In this document: piece by piece, positions 45,256-55,440 of the stretch
Layout: every line of letters begins with the position of its first letter
Position numbering within the stretch: the stretch's first letter is position 1
DNA from: Theropithecus gelada
Taxonomy: Eukaryota > Chordata > Mammalia > Primates > Cercopithecidae
DNA length: 64,000 nucleotides
Direction: 5' to 3'
Assembly (NCBI RefSeq): GCF_003255815.1
Contig: NC_037671.1
Coordinates: forward strand, 157,795,333 to 157,859,332
The notes under the pieces: generated by a model
Databases searched by the model: none
What the model was told of the DNA's origin: nothing
Seen by the model: only the letters and a program-made list of their open reading frames with translations
Translations under genes and position numbers: made by a program

Positions 45256-48200
45256 CATTATGAGCCTCATCAGACTTCAGAAAGTACCATTTTGAGGAAA
45301 GCCAGCCTTAGGCAAAATTGTTGTCATCAGAAAATGGCTATTAGCTAGAATTAAGCCCAAAAAATTGTTTTTTGAAGGGCTAAGCACTTGTAGGTTGACA
45401 GACTCCCACCTCTCCTTCCTGGTGCTGGTGTGAATCTATTCTTTCTTGGGCTCTGATCTCCAAACAGTCCTTAATGTCATTCACTGTTCTTGATGTGGGA
45501 TAAAATAAATGATGTAGGCTTGCTGAGTTTATTTCCAGTTAGCATTATCTTTTCTGCAGTAAAGATGCCTGTAGAGGCCCACCTTCATGCCAACTTGCAA
45601 AGTTCTACTTCTCAGGGTAGCCACCATGAGTTCTGTTGGCCAAAGTTTCTTAGACTGAACTCCAGGGCACACCAAGTCTCCAAATGCCTTCGGGCTTTTT
45701 TAGTAGAGGCTAAAAAATTTTCTGGGAGTGCCCAAAGTGGGCAGAGAGCTTACGCTATGAAGGCAATACCATGGGTTGCTTGGGTTCTATCGCACACACT
45801 GGGGGAAGAAATTGGAGAGATGTATTTCAAGGCATGCTTAGGAGGGTAAGAGAAAAATGCAATCATGTGAAAGAATGAGGCCATCTCCTAAGTGAATTCA
45901 AAAATAAGTGCCGTGTAATGGTCTAATTACAAAGTCCACATTCCTTCCACTCCATTATACTGCCTCTGACTATCTTCAACGCATTTGAATAGCTCTACCA
46001 TGCTTCTACCAAATAGTTATAACTCCATTATAACGTTAATATAATGTGTATGGAAAGGACCAGCACAATGTGTTACACATTTTCTTCTTTTCCTTTGAGA
46101 CTTTTAACACATGTCAATACTTATGGGTAGACTGATTGTAGAAAGTATTGTTTATTGCCATTTTGAGATATAAGGCAATTTAAATAACACTTATTTAAAT
46201 TATATTATTTGTTAGGAGTGATTTGAAGTGACACAAATTTCTAACAGGACATGATTGTTCAATCTATGTTTTAAACACTTGCCATTTTCCTCTTGATATT
46301 GGCTTTCTTTAGAAAAAAGACTGTTTCAGAAAGACCAGCTGCTTTTAGTCACATTGTGCAAAACAAACTCTAAGTATCTTACAAAGGCTGTTGCATTTCA
46401 CCATTCTTACTGAATCCTTTATTCCTATGCAAATCAAGCCAGGAAGAATCACTGAAGCACCACCTGGCAAAGATCCAAAGATTCACCACCCATGTTGGCT
46501 AACCTAGAGATTTTATTTTCTCTTGGCATGAATAGTCCAAGAACTGTAACAAATAAACCTACATCATCTAACTCTTCCGGATGTTCAGAATTAGTCTCAG
46601 GTCCAAGCTGAATTCAGGGTTATCAGTCCATATTGCTTTTTAAAAATCACCATAGAGAAACTACCACAAAAACCTTGGAACTTGACTAGGGAGCATGTGG
46701 GGAAAGAGTTGTTACCTAAAACACAGGAAGCTAAAATAAAAATAAACATTTTTTAAGGATAAGTGTGTCTTACATATTACATGAGACACAGGTATAATAA
46801 AAAGATATTCACAGTTTATCTGAAATTACAATTTAATTAAGCTTCCTTTATTTTTATCTGGTAGCTCTGGCAATCCTGAATAGAAAGAGACAAAATCTAT
46901 AATGTGTTTTTCTTTCAACTACAACAAATTAAGATCAGGCTTAATTTCTAGTTTTGGAGATGAAAAAAATATTCCAAGCTGAGGTTGCTTACAACGTATC
47001 ATGATACTTCATACTAACTTTGACTGTGCGGACAGCTTTCCATCAGATTCTGAACTGATACTGATACCATCTGATGGCCTGTATAAGGCCCTTGTTAGTC
47101 ATCAGGTAGGAATGAGTTCCAGCATCTCCCAGCATTGTCTGGAATAAAATCAGCTACTGTCTTCTGAGCTGAAAGGATGCCTTTTTATTATTGCCCAATC
47201 TCTTGAAGCATCCAGTCCCTACTTCCTACTCTTTATGACAGTCAGCATACAGTACTTTTTGTTCTAACAGGTGTATAATGATGTATCTGATTACTTATCA
47301 CAAGGCATTTTGTTTTTCAAGACACTAACAGGATGTCAGTGTAAAGAGTTTATTCCTACTTCAGTAGGAACTAATAATTTTTAAATCCTCAAACTGAGAA
47401 TTTTTGCTAGATGTGTTTTGGTTTATCAGACATCCTAAGCACCAGGCACATTCTCCTTCTTTGTTTCCCTATGTTAACAACAAAACTAGCTTAATGTATT
47501 GAGCAAGAGTCCTTGTTTAAGCTTGAATAAAAACTATCAGCTTTCTATCTGCCTAATTAAACCATAAAGTTGTACTTACATTCCATTGTGTGTAAGTGAA
47601 AAATAATTACTTCATGACACTATTATTGTTTAAAAAAAAAACACACACAACAAAATCTTTTCATCCAAATATCAGAGTAACAATGGTAGACACATTTCAC
47701 TACAACAAAACAGTTTTTACATTCTACATATAGAATTTTAGTACAAGAAATGCCTGTAGAAATACAAAATCAACACTTAGCCTATGAGTGGGACAATCCC
47801 AGCATGTGTCTCAAGGAAGGATATAATACCTGATTGAAGACTCTATATACATAACCAAACAATATTCATCATTGGGATACTGTAGTGGCCTCTTTCAAAT
47901 CTCTATACTGTATACACAATAAAATCTATAGTTTCATTAGATTTTTTAAAGAGTAGGGAAATATATTGTACCCAGTAAAACTTTTACAAAAGATGGTGAG
48001 TACAAATCTTTTGGAATTACAAACATACATAGAATAAGATTGTCTCCACTTTCAATGTCAAGTATACTGTTTTTGAGAGTATTTCCTTAGCCTTCTTCCC
48101 ACATCCTCTAAAGTTAGCAGCAAAATCACCATTGCTTTTGGAGAAAATAAATTATTACTCTTTGCGAAACCCAACAAATACTCAGAATTTTTTTCAAAAA

Positions 48201-48385
48201 ATATATCAATTTTAAAAATTTATACCCTCAAAAAGTATATATAAAGCATACAGGCCTGTTAAAATATGCCACTCTACTTTTGAAGTAGAATATTACTAAT
48301 ACTTTGAAGTCCTATACGCATCTCTGAAAGATTCATTGATATTCTTCTGAATTTTAAAATCATCATTCTCTTGTATTTCTTTGTA
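45256..48385. other. Long unassigned intergenic stretch
   Basis: No transposon is recognised across 3.1 kb. A 119-codon plus-strand frame at 45,490-45,849 has no recognisable domain. A small perfect 9-bp hairpin (CCATCAGAT at 47,040-47,048 with ATCTGATGG at 47,069-47,077) is the only structure noted. A-run plus CACACAC sits at 47,631-47,649. Confidence 0.5.
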
Positions 48386-48594
48386 GTTTTGATGGCAGCA
48401 GTGGCCCATCTGGAGCAGCCACTCACATGATACCAGCTGCAGTGGAGGAGGCACAGCTGGGGCTGAACACTACATGGAGCTGGTGAGAGCTAAGCAGAGT
48501 TGTGGAAGCCCCGCCCCCTTCCAAGTTGGCAGGATGGGAGTCTTGCCCTCCCTGGGTACAGCTGGGGCTGCCCAGTCACAGCTCAGAGCTGCTT

Positions 48595-49360
48595 GCTCCC
48601 ATTGGCTGGCTTCTCCCTGCTCCTGGGACCTGCTCCGATCTCAGAGCAAAGTTGCAGCCAATCCTGGGCACTACCACAACCCGGCTGAGTGTGTGCACAT
48701 TTGGGGCAGCACTGACACTCCAGCCCTCTGTGACCTCGATCCCCTCTGTGCTTTGGGCACTGACACGAACAGGAGGAAGGCCAAATTGGGGCAGGGGTGG
48801 CTTAGTGCTGGTCTGCAGGCACCCCTCCTCCACACCAACAGCCTGGGTGCCATGAATGTTGGCAAGAGGCAGACAGGAAAGGGATGGGTCCCAGTGAAGC
48901 CCCACCTTCAAGTTGGGGAAGGCCTGAAACCTGGAGTCTGGGCTGCCAGCCCCACAGACCAGAGTGAGAACTTATGGTGCTTTTTCCAGGCCCACCCATG
49001 GCTGCCTATGGACCAATCGGCACATGTTTCCTCCTGTCAGAAGCCCATAAAAACCTCAGCCAGACTTGGAGAGAGGATGAGATGACCAGCCACAGATTGC
49101 AGCTACCCACTCCAGGGTCTCCTCTGCTGAGAGCTGAGCAGACATCGGGATTGCCAGTTGCAGTGAGGAGCTACCTACTCCAGGGTCTCCTATCTGCTAA
49201 GAGCTGAACACCCAACAGAATGGCCTACCTGCAGAGAACTACTCACTCCTGGGTCTCCTCTCTACTGAGTGCTGACCTAATCGGGACACCCTGCCTGTGG
49301 AGAGGAGCTACCCAATGCAGGTCTCCACTGAGCCGTTCTGTCACTCAATAAAACTCTTTG
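48595..49360 (+). promoter_or_regulatory. LTR12 promoter-enhancer region
   Basis: CCAAT-type (NF-Y) words occur as ATTGG at 48,601-48,605, CCAAT at 48,659-48,663 and CCAAT at 49,013-49,017. A TATA-like CCCATAAAAACC lies at about 49,045-49,056. CACTCAATAAAACTC near 49,341-49,355 carries an AATAAA, which in this family may serve as poly(A) signal and core promoter element. HERV-9 LTRs are known to act as promoters and enhancers in some human tissues. Activity of this copy is inferred. Confidence 0.6.
49103..49345 (+). repeat. Tandem repeats inside the LTR, about 68-bp unit, four copies
   Basis: The CTAC(C/T)CACTCCAGGGTCTCC word starts at 49,103, 49,171, 49,239 and 49,308, at 68, 68 and 69 bp spacing. 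The last copy is shortened. Units diverge by roughly 20-30% from each other. Tandem arrays in this position are typical of HERV-9 LTRs. Confidence 0.85.
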
Positions 49361-50087
49361 CCTTGCTCACCCTCCACTTGTTCGCAAACCTCATTCTTCC
49401 TGGACACAGGACAAGAACTTGGGATCTGCTGAATGACAGTGCTAAAAGAACTGTAACACAAACAGGGCTGAAACACGCCCCTTGCTTGCCACATTGCAGG
49501 TGACAAGAAGAAGAGAAGAAAGAAGGAGAGAAGAGCTGCAACTGTTCAGGGAGCCCAAACCTAGGAGCTCCCTGAGCTGGCGCTGTGACACCTCTTTGGG
49601 GCTGTGAGGTTTCTGGCATCTTCAAGCTTCCAGGTGCCACTGTGTTCCCCAGTGCCAGCCATGGAAGCTGCTTGCGGTATGCCTGGTCCAGCTGTAGCCT
49701 TACAGAGAGCTGGCACCTGCCCCATCACAGCCAGTGTGCCTGGCTGTGTGCAGTGGCCAGACCCCATGCTTTCTCACTCACACACTGCTCACTGCTTTGC
49801 TTACCCTTGACAGGCATGGGATCCAGGCCAATAGTGTAAGCCAAGTGCAACCTGCTAGGCCAAGTTGGCCCAGGGGGCCTGAGCAAAACTCAGGCAAAGG
49901 CACCACTGACCACAGAGGTTTCTGACTAGTGAAGCGACAGCCCAAGGATCCCGTAACAGTTTTACCACATATGTATACACCCTCTAAAAATATTGCTTAG
50001 TGTTTTATATATTTACCCTGTTTTCTTTTTGAAAGAATTTGAGTAATCTTCAGATTTTCATAACTATAACCAAGGATTTTATGTACG

Positions 50088-50389
50088 TAGACTGGATGCA
50101 GCAGCTCACGTCTGCAATCCTAGCACTTCAGGGGGCCAAGGCAGGAGGATCACTTGAAGCCAAGAATTCAAGCCAGCCTAGGCAACATAACTGGACCCCA
50201 TCTCTACAACAAAAAATTTCAAACTTAGCCAGCCATGGTGGCAAGTGCTTGTAGTCCAAGCTACTCAAGAGGTTGAGGTGGGAGGATTACTTGAGCCTAA
50301 AACTTCGAGTTTGCAGTGAGGCGTTCTAGCACCAGTGCACTCCAACCTGGGCAACAGAGCAAGACTCTGTCTCTTACAAAAAAAATTTG
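50088..50389 (+). mobile_element. AluJ-like element, sense
   Basis: It runs from GACTGGATGCAGCAGCTCAC to a short A tail after CAAGACTCTGTCTCTTAC. The flanks TTTTATGTAC (50,077-50,086) and ATTTGTGTAC (50,385-50,394) look like a decayed target duplication. Many differences from young Alus point to an old copy. Confidence 0.9.
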
Positions 50390-50980
50390 TGTACATGATT
50401 CCTATGTAATGTGAAAACATTTATCTAGGAATGGAGATGCTCCCAGAATATGCATTTTGAACTAGAAAATGTCCCAAAACTATTTTCCAAAGTGATGCAT
50501 TTATTCTGTCCCTTGCAGTCTATAAAAGTTGTCATGGCATCACATTCTCACTAACCATTGATGTTGTCAGATGTTTTAAAATGTTTACCATTCTGGATAT
50601 AAAATGATACCTCAACTGGATTTCTGGATTGCTAATGAAGTGAGCATCTTTTCCATTGTTGTTTGATCTTCTGGGACTTTCTTCTATGAAGTGGCTATTC
50701 CAATCTTTCCTCTTTTTTCTACTTGCCTATTTGCCTCTTTAAAGGTCAATTTGTAGAAATTATGCATTTTGAGTACTAATCCTTTGGCAAACAGAGATAT
50801 TGCAGATACTGTCAACCATTTTGTAGTTTGTATTTTCACTTTCTGTTTGCTGTTTTTGATCGTAAAATCAAAATTCAACAGTTTCAATATTGTTGAAATT
50901 ATAAATATTTTACTTTTTAGTCTGTGTTCTATACGTCATATTTAAGAAATTCTTTCCTTTGTCAAAGGTGCAAAGATATT
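50390..50980 (-). mobile_element. Old L1 (L1M-type), antisense, piece 1 (ORF2 C-terminal region)
   Basis: Degraded antisense landmarks TATCTAGGAATGGAGATGCT, CTATTTTCCAAAGTGATGCA, CACATTCTCACTAACCATTG and AGTACTAATCCTTTGGCAAA fall in ORF2 3'-to-5' order. This piece continues at 51,706 after an Alu insertion. Confidence 0.8.
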
Positions 50981-50997
50981 CACTAATACCGTCTTCT

Positions 50998-51105
50998 TTC
51001 TTCTTTCTTCCTTCTTCCTTCTTCCTTCCTCCTTCCTCCTTCCTCCTCCCTCCTCCTCCTCTTTCTTCTTTCTTCCCCCTTTCTTCTTCGTCGTCTTCTT
51101 CTTCT

Positions 51106-51144
<39 letters not shown>

Positions 51145-51395
51145 TCTTCTTCTTCCTCTTCTTCTTCCTCTTCTTCTTCTTCCTCTTCTTCTTCCTCTTC
51201 TTCTTCTTCCTCTTCTTCTTCCTCTTCTTCTTTCTTCCTTCTTCTTCCTCTTCTTCTTCTTCCTCTTCTTCTTTCTTCCTTCTTCTTCCTCTTCTTCTCC
51301 TTCACCTCATCCTCCCCCTCCCCTCCCCCTTTTTCCTTCTCCTCTTCTTTCTTCTTCTTTTCCTTCTTCTCCTTCTTCTTCTTTTTCTCTTTTTT
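50998..51395. repeat. (TTC)n-rich polypyrimidine tract grown from an Alu tail
   Basis: About 400 bases contain almost only C and T on the plus strand, with TTC, TTCC and CTCTTCTTC units. The longest pure TTC stretch is roughly 33 bp (about 51,095-51,127), followed by repeating TTCTTCTTCCTC-type blocks. It lies between the two target-site duplications of the Alu at 51,396-51,688, on the side of its poly(A) tail. Poly-Glu and poly-Ser frames of 131 and 148 codons are artefacts. Confidence 0.96.
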
Positions 51396-51688
51396 CTTTT
51401 TTTGAAACAGGGTCTTCCTCTGTCATCCAGGCTGGAATGCAATAGTGTGATCTTGGCTCACTGCAACCTCTACCTCCCAGGCTCAAGTGATCCTTCTGAT
51501 TCAGTCTCCTGAGTAGCTGGGATTACAGGAGTACACCACTGTACCCAGCTAGTTTTTGTATTTTTTTGTAGAGATGGGATTACCATGTCAGCCAGGCTGG
51601 TCTAACTTGAACTCCTGGGCTCACACGATTCATCTGCTTTAGTCTCCCAAAGTGCTGGGATTACAAGTGTTAGCCACCATGCTTGACC
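51396..51688 (-). mobile_element. AluJ-like element, antisense, with 17-bp target duplication
   Basis: The body reads GAAACAGGGTCTTCCTCTGT to TTAGCCACCATGCTTGACC. The target duplication CACTAATACCGTCTTCT (50,981-50,997) and CACTAATACTGTCTTCT (51,689-51,705) matches at 16 of 17 positions and encloses both the Alu and the polypyrimidine tract. The insertion interrupts the old L1. Confidence 0.95.
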
Positions 51689-51705
51689 CACTAATACTGT
51701 CTTCT

Positions 51706-52324
51706 AAAAGTCTTGAAGGTTTATCATTTACATGTGTTCAGAATCCATCTAGAATTTATTATGGCATAAGTTAGGGAGTTTACTTAGTTTTTGCTGTCAT
51801 ATGAATAACCAACTGGACTTGTTTCATTTATTGAATGCCTTCCCCAGTGATCTGTTATTCAATCTTTGTTACATATGAAGTTCCCATATATGCGTGAGTT
51901 AGTCCATTGAAGTCTCTGTTCTGTGCCATTGGTTGGTTTGTTTATCCTTACACTGTATCATACTTCTAAAATTACAGTTGCTTTATTATAAGTCATGATA
52001 ACTGTTAGTTCTTCTTAAGTACTGTCTTGACTGTATTTGCCATTTTGCTTTTCCATATATACTTTTTAAAACCAACTTGGAATTTTAATCAAATTTAAGT
52101 TAATTATCTTGATTATTTGGGGAGAATTGGTATCTTCCTAATATTGAGTGTTCCTACCCATAAATATGCTTTGTCCCTCTGTTAACTTTTTAAATACTGT
52201 CTTGTATTAAAGCTTATAATTTTCTCAATAATAGTCTTGTATGTATTTTGTTAGATTTATTCCTAGGTAACTATATATTATTGACAATAATGTCTTCTTT
52301 AAAATTTTTTTTCTCCTATTCAAG
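51706..52324 (-). mobile_element. Old L1 (L1M-type), antisense, piece 2 (ORF2 post-RT region)
   Basis: CAGAATCCATCTAGAATTTA, TCTGTTCTGTGCCATTGG, GTATCTTCCTAATATTGAGT and TTAGATTTATTCCTAGGTAA are antisense ORF2 landmarks in the order expected after piece 1. Confidence 0.85.
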
Positions 52325-52605
52325 TACTAACCAGGTCAAATTGCAGCTAGATAGGAGAAATAAGTTTTAGTGTTTAATACCATTGTAGGATGACTATAGG
52401 TATATATTATTTTTGAAAAGCCAGAAGGAAAATATTGAATGTTCCCATTACAAAGAAATAATAAATGTTTGAGATGATAGACATGCAAATTACCCTCATT
52501 TGATCATTATACATGATATGTATCAAAATATCACTATGTATCCTTTAAATATGTACAGTTATTTCATGTCAATTTAAGCAAATAAATTGAAAATATCAAA
52601 ACATT
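52325..52605 (+). mobile_element. L1 (L1PB/L1MA-age) 3' UTR end, sense, inserted in the old L1
   Basis: Sense 3'-UTR phrases are visible: GAATGTTCCCATTACAAAGA, AATAATAAATGTTTGAGATG, ATTACCCTCATTTGATCATT, CAAAATATCACTATGTATCC and TTTAAATATGTACAGTTATT, ending in an A-rich tail. Only the last 280 bp of the element were inserted. It is opposite in orientation to its host L1. Confidence 0.85.
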
Positions 52606-53620
52606 TATTTCGTGCTTTGTTGTTGATATATAGAAATGAAATTGAATTTAATTACTGATCTTACATCAGCAAAATAGCATTACGATTATTAATTATGCTA
52701 ATATATCTTAAATTATTTAGGGTTTTCTATGTAGATGATCATATTATATGGGAATAGTAAGAGTTTATTACTTATTTTCCAATCTTTGATATTTTATTTA
52801 TTTTCTTACCTTATATTGGTCAAATCTTACAATGTACAATGCTGAATAAAATTGATCATAGCAGGCATTCTTGTTCCTGCCATTAAAGAAACTGTTTAAC
52901 AATTTACTATTAATACTACTTATTATAGAATAGTTTCAGATAGGATATTTATCAGTTTGAGAAAGTTTGCTGAGGGATTTTGGTTTGTTTTATCTTTTGC
53001 TTTAAAGCATGAATAACTATTGAATTTTGTTGAATGTTTCTAAATAAGAGGGAAGTATATGTTTTTCTTTTAATCCGTTAAAGTAGTAAACTACATTAAG
53101 TCATTTTCTAATGTATTAATTTTGCTTTCTTGAGATAAATACAATTAGTCATAATATAGAATCATTGCTAATTTCATATGATATTGTTTTAATTTTTTTT
53201 CCATATTCCTGAGTTAAAATTTTGATTTCTCATACTTCTCTGATTATTTGAATCAAGGTAATTTCTTACAAAACAAGTTAGGGAGTGTTCTTTCATTCTG
53301 GGGGACTCTGGGGTAGCAGTGAAAATAGAGATTAACTCTTCCTTGAATATTTGCATATTTTATAGAACTCAAGATTAAAATTACTCTGTTTTGTTTTCTT
53401 TGTGGTAATATTTTAAATCACTGGTCAATATTCTAATATAATAGGACTCTTCAGATGTTCTTTTCTTTTGGTAGTTAGTTTTGGCTAGTTACATTTTCCT
53501 GGAAATTTGTTTAATTCATTTATGTTTTCAAACTTCTTGGCATAACAGTCTCTTATCTTTTCAATCTGTGCAGCATGTTAAAAATTTTTTTTAGTTCCTA
53601 AATTGACTTGTTGGTTGTCT
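52606..53620 (-). mobile_element. Old L1 (L1M-type), antisense, piece 3 (reverse-transcriptase region)
   Basis: TTCTATGTAGATGATCATAT is the decayed antisense of the RT region around the catalytic motif. GATTTTGGTTTGTTTTATCT, TGAATTTTGTTGAATGTTTC, AAACTACATTAAGTC and AACAAGTTAGGGAGTGTTC continue up ORF2. No frame remains. Confidence 0.8.
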
Positions 53621-54212
53621 TCTCCAACTCACTGATTTACATACTATGCATGTATGTTTGTATGTATTATCTGTCTAGCAATTTAGAAGTTCTATGCTCT
53701 GTTTCTATTCTGTTAGTGTTTGCCAAAGTACCTTAAGAAAATCCACATTTAATCCATTTCTTTACTCTTCACATGCAATTCTTGAAAATCAGAATGCATT
53801 GTAAACACCCTTCTCCCTCACTTACATGTTATACTTGTCTCATTTTAGTTCTGGTTTTTTAACCTCATATATTAGGCAATTATCATTTTATAGAGTCAAA
53901 TTCTGTATTGATGACCCTCCTGTTTATCATTTTATTTTCCCATCATTTCTATTTGTACTGCAGGCTTTTCATTTTGAAACATTTTTGTTCTTAAAGTTTG
54001 TCCCTTGGATGTTCCTCTAGAGTATGTTGGTGGTAGTAAAATTCCTTCGTTTCTGTGTAAGATATTTTTATAGGCCCTTTCATACAATTCCAGATTTGCA
54101 GGTAATCCTCAGGACTTTAAAGATATTACCATGCTGTCTTCTAGATGTTGTTCTTTCTATTGAGAGACCAGCCTAGTGTTCATTTTTTCATCGGTAATCT
54201 CTTTTTCCTATC
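53621..54212 (-). mobile_element. Probable 5' part of the same old L1, antisense
   Basis: The sequence style and continuity suggest ORF1/5' region of the old L1 (for example CTGTTTCTATTCTGTTAGTG and GCAGGCTTTTCATTTTGAAA), but I recognise few firm landmarks. It could contain other old sequence. The stretch is continuous with 54,923 onward once the young L1 is removed. Confidence 0.5.
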
Positions 54213-54223
54213 AGTTCTTTTTA

Positions 54224-54911
54224 AAATTATTATTATACTTTAAGTTCCGCGGTACATGTGCAGAACATGCAGGTTAGTATACACACGCCATGGTGGTTTG
54301 CTGCACCCATCAACCTGTCATCTACATTGGGTATTTCTCTAATGTTATCCCTCCCCTAGCCCCCCACTCCCCAACAGGTTCCAGTATGTGATGTTCCCCT
54401 CCCTGTGTCCATGTGTTCTCATTGTTCAGCTCCCACTTATGAGTGAGAACATGCAGTGTTCGGTTTTCTGTTCTTGTGTTAGTTTGCTGAGGATGATGGT
54501 TTCCAGCTTCATCCATGTCCCTGCAACAGACATGAACTCATCCTTTTTTATGGTTGCATAGTATTCCATGGTGTATATGTGCCACATTTTCTTTATCCAG
54601 TCTATCATTGATGGGCATTTGGGTTGGTTCTAAGTCTTTGCTATTGTGAATAGTGCCGCAGTAAACATACGTGTGCATGTGTCTTTATAGTAGAACGATT
54701 TATAATCCTTTGGGTATATCCCTAGTAATGGGATTGCTAGGTCAATGGTATTTCTAGTTCTAGATCCTTGAGGAATCACCACACTGTCTTTCACAATGGT
54801 TGAACTAATTTACACTCCCACCAACAGTGTAAAAGCATTCCTATTTCTCCACATCATCTCCAGCATCTGTTGTTTCCTGACTTTTTGATGATCACCATTC
54901 TAACTGGTGTG
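54224..54911 (-). mobile_element. 5'-truncated L1PA 3' end, antisense, with target-site duplication
   Basis: It opens with antisense 3' UTR (TATTATACTTTAAGTTCCGC, GGTACATGTGCAGAACATGC) and runs into the ORF2 C-terminus, stopping at GATCACCATTCTAACTGGTG. The duplication AGTTCTTTTTA lies at 54,213-54,223 and 54,912-54,922. Two small frames (54,322-54,516, 54,426-54,608) are ORF2 C-terminal remnants (IDWIKKMWHIYTMEYYATIKK). Confidence 0.94.
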
Positions 54912-54922
54912 AGTTCTTTTTA

Positions 54923-55440
54923 TCTTGAAGTTCTATTATTTTACTACAATTTGTCCAAGAGGGGACTTTTAAAAATATATATCATGCTTGGGATTGTCCA
55001 AGAGTGAATTTTTAAAAATATACATTGTGCTTGGGATTCATTGAATTGTCTCAGTCTGAATATATTTCACTAATTATGGAAAGTCCCTGAGTACTACCTC
55101 TTTAGGTATTGCCTTTTTCACATTTTCTCATCTTGCATTCTGCAATTCCGAACAGATATATGTTTCACATGCTTCCTCCACCTTGCTTGTCTCTTAACTG
55201 ACTTTTAATATTTCCTGTATGTATCTCTGTTCTACAAACAATAATTTCTTATTCATCTTCCAATTTACTACATCTCTCTTCAGCTGTGTCAAATCTTTCA
55301 TTCAGCCTATCTACCGAATTCTATTAATTATTTTAGTTTTTATTTACAGAGATTCTATTTTTCTCCCCCACCAAAAAAAAATTCCTGAACATTTGGGATT
55401 GTCTGGTATTCCTTTGTGATAAGTTCCCTACCTTTTAAAA
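54923..55440 (-). mobile_element. Probable old L1 5' region continued, antisense
   Basis: Phrases such as CTTCCAATTTACTACATCTC and GAATTCTATTAATTATTTTAG resemble the 5' part of old L1s. The right edge is uncertain and may extend beyond 55,440. It includes the 43-bp duplication listed separately. Confidence 0.5.
54951..55036 (+). repeat. 43-bp direct tandem duplication
   Basis: TTGTCCAAGAGGGGACTTTT (54,951) and TTGTCCAAGAGTGAATTTTT (54,994) start two head-to-tail 43-bp units. Both end in TGCTTGGGA. About 37 of 43 positions agree. Confidence 0.9.

Larger units (their letters stand above)
48390..49958 (+). mobile_element. HERV-9 LTR12-type solo LTR (LTR12C-like length)
   Basis: The LTR starts TGATGGCAGCAGTGGCCCAT and ends CCCGTAACA. 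It is bounded by a perfect 4-bp duplication GTTT (48,386-48,389 and 49,959-49,962), as expected of class I ERVs. The length of 1,569 bp and phrases such as GGAGCTACCTACTCCAGGGT, CACTCAATAAAACTC, GGACAAGAACTTGGGATCTG and CACAAACAGGGCTGAAACAC identify the HERV-9 LTR family. No gag, pol or env flanks it, so internal sequence was lost by LTR recombination. It is markedly GC-richer than its surroundings. Frames inside it (e.g. 203 codons at 48,474-49,085) are not viral genes. Confidence 0.93.

Noticed and set aside
47040..47077. Hairpin as a possible microRNA precursor
   Set aside because: The perfect stem is only 9 bp with a 20-base loop, far shorter than a microRNA hairpin.
48474..49085. 203-codon open frame as a novel gene
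   Set aside because: It lies entirely in the GC-rich LTR12-type LTR, with several other overlapping frames on both strands, which is expected from composition.
50910..51405. Poly-Glu and poly-Ser proteins from the TTC tract
   Set aside because: They are translations of a trinucleotide-rich microsatellite inside an Alu target duplication.
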